Source: Paenibacillus qinlingensis
GTDB taxonomy: Bacteria; Bacillota; Bacilli; Paenibacillales; NBRC-103111
NCBI RefSeq assembly: GCF_013204845.1
Contig: NZ_JABMKY010000003.1
Location: forward strand, 1 to 64,000
Direction: 5' to 3'
Length of the DNA: 64,000 nt
A model generated the notes under the pieces. It ran no database searches. It had not been told where the DNA came from and saw only the letters and a program-made list of their open reading frames with translations. Each line of letters opens with the position of its first letter. The stretch's first letter is position 1. Shown in pieces: positions 58,163 to 64,000 of the stretch. The translations under genes and the position numbers were made by a program.

Positions 58163-58213
58163 ACATTTTCGCAGAATCACTGTATATTTTTCGATGAAAG
58201 CGCTTGCTATACT
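58163..58213 (+). promoter_or_regulatory. Second-family promoter with embedded cre, copy 2
   Basis: ACATTTTCGCAGAATCACTG and then TATATTTTTCGA lead into TGAAAGCGCTTGCT (58195-58208), a perfect 14 of 14 cre, overlapping TATACT (58208-58213) as -10. It matches copy 1 at about 46 of 52 positions without gaps. Confidence 0.83.
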
Positions 58214-58254
58214 GGAGTCGTTTCCATCTTAACCAAATTAAAAGGAGGAGATTT

Positions 58255-61023
58255 ATGATGAGATTCAAAATAAAGTGGATAGGAATGATGGCCTCACTGA
58301 CTCTTTTGTTGTTCTGCACAATGAATGCTTTCGTAGTGAATCAGGCTTCAGCAGCGGATGAATTCGATAGCCTGCGGGAGAAGTGGAAGGTGACACTAAC
58401 GGGTGGAACCTCTTATAATCCGCTTGATCCCGATATTGCAGCTCAGATTGTTGCACTTACGGCGGAAGCCAATTCGAATTGGAGCACGATGGACAATTCG
58501 CCAGGCACTTATCTGTGGAGCGATCTTAACAATGCGTCGAATACGAGCCAAATTACAACGGGATACAATCGCATAAAGACAATGGCTCTAGCTTATGCAA
58601 CAACCGGTTCCACCCTTCAGAACGACGCTATTCTACTTACAGATATCGGGATCGCGTTGGACTGGATGTATACCAATCGATACAATGAAACCAAAACCAA
58701 CGTAGCCAACTGGTGGGATTGGGAGATCGGGGCTCCGCTCGCGCTGAATGATATTGTGGTGTTGCTCTACGCTCAATTGACTTCGACGCAAATTACCAAT
58801 TATATGAACGCTATTGAGCATTTTCAACCAACCATTACATCAACTGGGGCTAATCGTGTTTGGGAATGCACGGTCATTGGCGTTCGCGGTATCATTGTCA
58901 AGAACGCTGCCAAAATAGCCAGTGCTCGAGATGGGCTTAGCAATGTATTTAATTATGTGACTTCGGGAGACGGGTTTTACAGAGATGGTTCGTTTATTCA
59001 GCATAGTAAACATCCGTATAACGGGGGATATGGCCTAGGGTTATTAAAAGATATGGCGGATCTCATCTATGTCCTACATGGTTCTTCCTGGTCAGTGACC
59101 GACGTGGATATCAAAAATGTGTATAGTTGGGTATACGATTCCTTCGAACCCTTCATGTATAAAGGTGCCATGATGGATATGACAAGAGGGAGAGATGTCT
59201 CACGTCACTATGATCAAGACCATGATAGCGGCGGCGCGGTAATTGGAGCCATTACACGCATCTCGCAATTCGCTCCTGCAGCAGATGCAGCAGCATTCCG
59301 GAGTATGGTGAAAAGTTGGATCGTAGGCGATACATCTCGGGATTATTTTACGTATGCGTCTATTAATTTCATCGTGTTGGGGAAAGAGATTGTTGCGAAT
59401 GCCACATCACGAACAGCGTTGGTGAACAATTATCAGTTTCCTGGCATGGATCGTTCCGTCCATTTGCGTCCTGGCTTTGGGTATGGCATCAGCATGTCAT
59501 CCAACCGGATCTACAACTACGAATCCATTAACTCAGAGAATTTGAAAGGCTGGTATCTGGGGGACGGCATGACATATGTATATAATAATGATCTTGCTGC
59601 CTATACGGATTTCTGGCCAACTGTGAATCCGTATCGGCTGCCAGGTACAACGGTGGATACGGTAACGAAAGCCAATTCATCAGGGCATGATTCCTTGAGT
59701 ACTAAGAATTGGGTTGGTGGTACGTCTATTCTGGACAGCTACGGCATTTCCGGGATGGAATTGGATGCTTCCGGAAGCACGTTAACGGCCAAGAAAAGCT
59801 GGTTTATGTTTGATGACGAGATTGTCGCATTAGGATCCGGCATTACGAGTACGGACAATCGAACAATTGAGACAATTATTGAAAATCGCAAATTAAATAG
59901 CAGCGGCAGTAATGCATTTACGGTAAATGGCACTGCGAAGTCATCCGCCTTGGGCTGGTCAGAAGCAATGACGGGTGTGAATTGGGCTCATTTGGCAGGA
60001 AGTGAATCTGGTTCTAGTCTCGGGTATTATTTCCCAACAGGTGCTGCTGTGAAAGGGCTGCGTGAAGCAAGAACAGGCAAATGGAGTAATATCGATGGCC
60101 GAGCGGGGACGCCGACAACCAATATAACGAGTAACTATTTAACCATGTGGGTTGATCATGGCCTTAATCCTACGAATGGGATGTATGCCTATGTAACGCT
60201 GCCGAATAAAACAACTACGCAAGTAAGCAGTTATGCAAGCAGTCCGAACGTTACGATTTTGGAGAATTCTACTTTCGCACAAGCGGTTAAAGAAACGACA
60301 TTAAATGTGGTCGGCATGAATTTCTGGACGGATGCATTGACATGGATTCAGGTAGGTGCTACAAATTTTGTTTCAAGTGATAAGAAGTCAGCAGTGATGA
60401 CGAGCGAGACAGCAAACGATATTGAAGTGGCTGTATCTGACCCGACACAAGCGAACACGGGCAGTATGAACATCGAATTAAATCGAAGTGCTGCAAGTGT
60501 TGTCGCCGTTGATCCTGGCGTTTCGGTTACTCAGTTATCCCCGACGATAAAGCTATCCGTTAATGTAAATGCTGCGAAGGGGAAAACATTTAAAGCCAAA
60601 TTTGGCTACACACCTTTGCCGCCAAGCGAAATCATCATTGATAACACTGCTGCGGAGTTTACAGGAACTTGGATATCCTCGACTGGATTACCCAACTATT
60701 ATGGTTCCGATTATGTGTACAATAAAACAGGTACGGGTACAGATAAAATCCGCTGGAGACCTACGATTGTGACGGCGGGAGATTATCAAGTTTTCTACCG
60801 AATCCCAGATGGGAACACCGGCCGAGCAACGAATGCCCCATTTACTGTGTATTATGATGGGGGATCACAGTTGTTTTCGGTTAATGAGCAAACGATACCT
60901 GGAGGATCATGGATCTCCTTGGGGACGTATCATTTTCTAGCAGGAACCACAGGGTATGTGGAGTTGACAGACAATGCGAATGGTACCTACGTGAACGCGG
61001 ATGCGGTCAAGTTCGTGAAGTAA
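58255..61023 (+). CDS. Secreted polysaccharide lyase family 8 (hyaluronate/xanthan lyase type)
   Basis: About 922 residues from the ATG at 58255 (AAAAGGAGGAG upstream). The signal peptide ends near NQASA. The alpha/alpha-toroid domain contains NWWDWEIGAPLALNDIVVLL; catalytic Asn200 (in ANRVWEC), His250 (DGSFIQH) and Tyr259 (YNGGYG) have the 50- and 9-residue spacing of PL8 enzymes, and Arg311/Arg313 sit in MDMTRGRDVSRH. Beta-sandwich domains follow (about 400-780). The last 130 residues resemble a golvesin/xly-type carbohydrate-binding domain. PL8 covers hyaluronate, chondroitin and xanthan lyases; the neighbouring deacetylase fits xanthan or another acetylated acidic polymer, but specificity cannot be read directly. 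It has its own promoter, paired with that of the transporter operon. Confidence 0.9.
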   Translation: MMRFKIKWIGMMASLTLLLFCTMNAFVVNQASAADEFDSLREKWKVTLTGGTSYNPLDPDIAAQIVALTAEANSNWSTMDNSPGTYLWSDLNNASNTSQITTGYNRIKTMALAYATTGSTLQNDAILLTDIGIALDWMYTNRYNETKTNVANWWDWEIGAPLALNDIVVLLYAQLTSTQITNYMNAIEHFQPTITSTGANRVWECTVIGVRGIIVKNAAKIASARDGLSNVFNYVTSGDGFYRDGSFIQHSKHPYNGGYGLGLLKDMADLIYVLHGSSWSVTDVDIKNVYSWVYDSFEPFMYKGAMMDMTRGRDVSRHYDQDHDSGGAVIGAITRISQFAPAADAAAFRSMVKSWIVGDTSRDYFTYASINFIVLGKEIVANATSRTALVNNYQFPGMDRSVHLRPGFGYGISMSSNRIYNYESINSENLKGWYLGDGMTYVYNNDLAAYTDFWPTVNPYRLPGTTVDTVTKANSSGHDSLSTKNWVGGTSILDSYGISGMELDASGSTLTAKKSWFMFDDEIVALGSGITSTDNRTIETIIENRKLNSSGSNAFTVNGTAKSSALGWSEAMTGVNWAHLAGSESGSSLGYYFPTGAAVKGLREARTGKWSNIDGRAGTPTTNITSNYLTMWVDHGLNPTNGMYAYVTLPNKTTTQVSSYASSPNVTILENSTFAQAVKETTLNVVGMNFWTDALTWIQVGATNFVSSDKKSAVMTSETANDIEVAVSDPTQANTGSMNIELNRSAASVVAVDPGVSVTQLSPTIKLSVNVNAAKGKTFKAKFGYTPLPPSEIIIDNTAAEFTGTWISSTGLPNYYGSDYVYNKTGTGTDKIRWRPTIVTAGDYQVFYRIPDGNTGRATNAPFTVYYDGGSQLFSVNEQTIPGGSWISLGTYHFLAGTTGYVELTDNANGTYVNADAVKFVK

Positions 61024-61045
61024 CTAACGTGAGACGATTTGAAGA

Positions 61046-61073
61046 AGCCGAGCATTTGATGCTCGGCTGTTTA
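61046..61073 (+). terminator. Intrinsic terminator after the PL8 lyase
   Basis: AGCCGAGCAT / ATGCTCGGCT, a perfect 10-bp stem with a TTG loop, then GTTTA. Confidence 0.8.
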
Positions 61074-61123
61074 TAATGCCATTATTTGTTTTGGAGTCTT
61101 GGTGTCGTGTTGCGCTAAGCTAA

Positions 61124-61310
61124 TAACTGGATTTTCTGCAGCTAATTTATGCAAAATCACGTCTTTTCGCAAACTAACTGGATTTCCTCCCTTTATTTTA
61201 GCGCGATTTCGCCAAACGGGACATTTTGAGCAATATTAGATGTAGGAAATCCAGTTATACTCCCGAAAAGTTAATTTTAACCGGAGATAGATGCAGGAAA
61301 TCCAATTAAT
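61124..61310. repeat. Four dispersed copies of a TAACTGGATTTCCTGCA-type repeat
   Basis: Two copies run forward (61124-61140 and 61174-61190) and two in reverse complement (61243-61257 and 61292-61308), giving nested inverted pairs. No gene is evident in 61074-61389. Confidence 0.7.
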
Positions 61311-61389
61311 TTCAAAGTGGAACGGGCACAATCAGTCTGAATAACAAAAAGTAGAATCGTTATACTTTTTAGTATTTTTATTATAGTGT

Positions 61390-61413
61390 AAGCGTCTAAA
61401 TTTAGGTACGCTT
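61390..61413. promoter_or_regulatory. Inverted repeat upstream of the GH-A enzyme
   Basis: AAGCGT and ACGCTT flank 12 nt. A TATAGT-like -10 (61382-61387) lies just before it. The TGTAAGCG half resembles one arm of a cre site, so an operator is plausible but weak. Confidence 0.35.
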
Positions 61414-61453
61414 GAGATACGTTATAGTCAGTAACTTCTAGGAGGAACGTATC

Positions 61454-63391
61454 TTGAATCAACTATTAAATTTGCCAAGCACTTTTTTTGTAGGCTGTAA
61501 TTATTGGGCATCACATGCAGGAACCGCGATGTGGTCGGATTGGAATCCCGAGCAGGTCGATCTCGATTTACGCAGATTGTCGGATGCGGGCATAGAGGTT
61601 ATTCGTGTATTCCCGTTGTGGCCAGATTTTCAGCCGATTGAGAATATGTATACAGGGGAGGGCCAGCATTTCGGCTACCGGTTCGGTGAAGAAAGATTAC
61701 CAGATACAGAAGCGGGTAAAGCGGGTATGTCAGTGGAAATGATGGCTCGTTTCCAAGCCTTTACCGAGATCGCCAAGAAATATGATATCAAACTCATTGT
61801 TGGATTAATCACGGGCTGGATGAGTGGTCGATTATTCGTACCTCCTGCACTCCGGGGCAAAGCGATTCTGACCGATCCGGATGCGATCCGCTGGCAAGTA
61901 CGTTTCGTTCAATATTTCGTGAAAAATATGAAACATAATGATTCGATCATTGCATGGGATCTCGGAAACGAGTGCAACGTAATGGGCAAGGTTGCCTCTC
62001 AAGAAGAGGCTTATGTGTGGACAGCTTCCATTGCGAATGCGATCAAGGCGAAGGATGCGACGCGTCCGCTTATTTCAGGTATGCACAGCCTGTATCCCAA
62101 AGGAAACTGGACGATGCAGGACCAAGGTGAACTCACTGATATTTTGACAACGCATCCGTACCCGTTCTGGACACCTTACATGGATTTCGATCCATTAACT
62201 TCGATGCGACCAACGATACATGCCACGATGGAAAGCTTATTGTACGCCCATATTGGGGAAAAGCCTTGCTTCGCAGAGGAAATGGGAACGATGGGGCCGA
62301 TGGTTTGCAGCGAAGAGGTCGCTGCGGCATTCGCACGTACAAGCATGCTTTCGCAGTGGGCACACGGTCTCCCAGGTTTGTTGTGGTGGTGTGCGAATGA
62401 TCAAACAAAGCTGAACCATGCACCGTATGATTGGGTAGCTTGTGAAGGTGAGCTTGGTCTCATGACGGAGGAAGGGCGCGTAAAGCCAGCTCTCCAAGAA
62501 ATGGGACGGCTGAAGAAAATCATTCAATCCATGCCGTTAGAAAATCTGCCTGCGCGCAGCGTCGAGGCGGTATGTATTCTCAACAGCACACAGGATCATT
62601 GGGCAACAGCAATTGGCTCCTTTCTATTAGCGAAGCAAGCCGGTTTCGATATCGATTTCCGATTCGAAGATCAACCACTGCCGGATGCGAACTTCTATTT
62701 GCTGCCTTGTGTAACTGGCGTCTTTGGTGTAGCGAAGCAGCGTTGGGAGCAGCTGTTGGATAAAGTTCGTGAAGGAGCGACATTGTATATGTCCTCCAAT
62801 GACGGATACATGCTCAACTTTGCGGAGCTGACGGGGCTTACCGTACAGAATCGCCGTCGCAGGGCAAGTGAGGCGGTTGCTTACTTACAAGGGGATAGCG
62901 GTGACATTCCGCTTACAATACCAAGCACGTTTAAGCTGGATTTCCGCAACGATCGGGCTGAAGTTTTGGCAGCAGAGGCGGATGGTAATCCAGTTCTGAC
63001 GAAAGCCACCTATGGCAAAGGAACCGTGTACTTCTGTGCCTTGCCAGTCGAGTTAGCGATGTCACAACAGCCAGGAGTCAGCTACAATCCGGACCAATTC
63101 CCGTACTGGAAAATGTATGAAACAATCTCCCAAGAAGCGCGGAACGCACGTGTTCTCCATGTGAAGGAGCCGCAAATCGGGCTTACGGAACACACGGCGG
63201 ATTTGAATACAACTGTGGCAGTCTTGATTAACTACTCACCGGAAGATCGAGAAGTTCCGTTAGCGATAAAGTCGGGCTGGTATGTGGAGGAGAGCTTGTA
63301 TGGTAACCGTCCACAGAATGTGAACGGAACTGTGAAGGTAAATGTTGGTGCGAATGATGCAGCAATTGTTATTTTGAGAAATAAACAATAG
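61454..63391 (+). CDS. Clan GH-A glycosidase (GH5/beta-mannosidase-like) with C-terminal domains
   Basis: A 645-residue cytoplasmic protein with a TTG start after AGGAGGA. The barrel (about 10-360) opens FFVGCNYWASHAGTAMWSDW. The acid/base is Glu173 in WDLGNECN and the likely nucleophile Glu276 in CFAEEMGTMG, the two-glutamate pattern of clan GH-A. Residues about 365-560 resemble the glutamine-amidotransferase-like trimerisation domain seen in GH42-type enzymes (FDIDFRFEDQPLPDANFYLL, GKGTVYFCALPVELA), and the last 70 are a small beta-domain. I cannot fix the family; a beta-mannosidase or beta-galactosidase role is possible. It is monocistronic, bounded by terminators. Confidence 0.75.
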   Translation: MNQLLNLPSTFFVGCNYWASHAGTAMWSDWNPEQVDLDLRRLSDAGIEVIRVFPLWPDFQPIENMYTGEGQHFGYRFGEERLPDTEAGKAGMSVEMMARFQAFTEIAKKYDIKLIVGLITGWMSGRLFVPPALRGKAILTDPDAIRWQVRFVQYFVKNMKHNDSIIAWDLGNECNVMGKVASQEEAYVWTASIANAIKAKDATRPLISGMHSLYPKGNWTMQDQGELTDILTTHPYPFWTPYMDFDPLTSMRPTIHATMESLLYAHIGEKPCFAEEMGTMGPMVCSEEVAAAFARTSMLSQWAHGLPGLLWWCANDQTKLNHAPYDWVACEGELGLMTEEGRVKPALQEMGRLKKIIQSMPLENLPARSVEAVCILNSTQDHWATAIGSFLLAKQAGFDIDFRFEDQPLPDANFYLLPCVTGVFGVAKQRWEQLLDKVREGATLYMSSNDGYMLNFAELTGLTVQNRRRRASEAVAYLQGDSGDIPLTIPSTFKLDFRNDRAEVLAAEADGNPVLTKATYGKGTVYFCALPVELAMSQQPGVSYNPDQFPYWKMYETISQEARNARVLHVKEPQIGLTEHTADLNTTVAVLINYSPEDREVPLAIKSGWYVEESLYGNRPQNVNGTVKVNVGANDAAIVILRNKQ

Positions 63392-63411
63392 AATTCTGTG
63401 TTTCCTAAGAT

Positions 63412-63465
63412 ACTATCCAGCACCAACAGCCTGTCTGCTGTTCAGTGGCTGGATAGTTTTTTTTG
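63412..63465 (+). terminator. Intrinsic terminator after the GH-A enzyme
   Basis: ACTATCCAGC / GCTGGATAGT, a perfect 10-bp outer stem enclosing a second small stem (AACAGC / GCTGTT), followed by eight T. Confidence 0.92.
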
Positions 63466-63539
63466 GCAACATTCAGTGCTAAACAAAATGCAGTTCAAGG
63501 TGTATAATGCATGCTAAGAAGGCAAGGGAGGCGAATTAT

Positions 63540-64000
63540 TTGTTCAGCTATATTAGAAGTTCCTTGCAGTGGAAACTCATTCTTATGATCTCGTGCATCG
63601 TCATCTTGGTTGTAGTTACGATTGGCAGCTTTAGCTATTACAAAAGCGCTAGAGCGATCGAATCGGATGCACAACGATTTAGTAATCAAATTTTGAAGCA
63701 GGCGACGTTGAATCTAACGCGATATATCAATGATAATGAACAATTTTTTCAAACGCTGGTCATAAGTCAAGATTTTCAGGATTGGACGCGAATTAACCAA
63801 GGAGATACTTACAGGAACTATAGTAAACTCAAGGATATGGAGAATCGAATTATTAATCCGTACATTAGTTTTCATAAGGAAACGCTTTCTATTGTGCTCT
63901 ACAATGAGAATGGGAATCAGATTGTATATCGAAATGAAACACGAGATGCCGTTCTGGAAACGGAGTATTCCTTTGCTGCTTCGAATATGAAAGATAAGAT
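63540..64000 (+). CDS. Membrane sensor protein, N-terminal part (cut by window edge)
   Basis: A reading frame from TTG at 63540 (AAGGGAGG upstream) runs off the window, 153 codons seen. A short N-terminus (MFSYIRSSLQWK) precedes a membrane segment, LILMISCIVILVVVTIGSFS. Then comes an extracellular region typical of Cache-type sensors (SARAIESDAQRFSNQILKQA, then LSIVLYNENGNQIVY). This could be another YesM-type kinase or a membrane-bound AraC regulator; the deciding C-terminus is not visible. Confidence 0.8.
   Translation, partial: MFSYIRSSLQWKLILMISCIVILVVVTIGSFSYYKSARAIESDAQRFSNQILKQATLNLTRYINDNEQFFQTLVISQDFQDWTRINQGDTYRNYSKLKDMENRIINPYISFHKETLSIVLYNENGNQIVYRNETRDAVLETEYSFAASNMKDK

Overview
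The window looks like a chromosomal segment of a Paenibacillus-type Bacillota. The grounds are several YesM/YesN-type two-component pairs with AraC-type response regulators, LplB/YtcP/LipO-type carbohydrate ABC transporters that lack their own ATPase, an S-layer-anchored multidomain glycosidase, CcpA (cre) operators, a hut operon and AAGGAGG ribosome sites. I see no rRNA, tRNA, CRISPR array or prophage. The left edge is the 3' end of an IS3-family insertion sequence followed by a hexanucleotide repeat.

About 0.5-4.2 kb: a TetR-type repressor, a divergent CocE/NonD-type hydrolase and a CorA-type magnesium channel. About 4.2-39.7 kb: a large polysaccharide-utilisation region. It has a sensor operon (two sugar-binding lipoproteins, a frameshifted histidine kinase, a YesN regulator), a 1637-residue SLH-anchored GH97 protein, a GH115 / beta-helix glycosidase / Gfo-Idh-MocA operon (the last gene frameshifted), a decayed ricin-lectin gene, a secreted beta-helix glycosidase with a ricin lectin, an epimerase/dehydratase, an aldo-keto reductase plus GH2 beta-galactosidase, and an ABC transporter with its own regulator pair and an alpha-glucuronidase-like enzyme. 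Six transcription units here carry the same ungapped 53-bp promoter module, three with a cre site just downstream. I read this as one co-regulated regulon for a glucuronate- and galactose-containing plant polysaccharide. The substrate is inferred.

About 39.8-46.5 kb: a YetF/DUF421 membrane protein, then hutH-hutU-hutI-hutG for histidine breakdown, preceded by a leader with a strong intrinsic terminator. About 46.6-61.1 kb: a second sugar locus (two permeases, binding lipoprotein, FAD oxidoreductase, tannase/feruloyl-esterase-like enzyme, regulator, kinase, BD-FAE-like esterase) followed by a secreted PL8 lyase. Both units start from near-identical promoters with an embedded cre site. About 61.4-64 kb: a cytoplasmic clan GH-A glycosidase and the start of another membrane sensor.

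The most interesting non-coding signals are the six-copy 53-bp promoter module, the two-copy second promoter, a six-unit 113/114-bp tandem array in which every unit holds two large hairpins (29.55-30.24 kb), the hut leader, and a pair of related leader hairpins at 24.5 and 34.2 kb.
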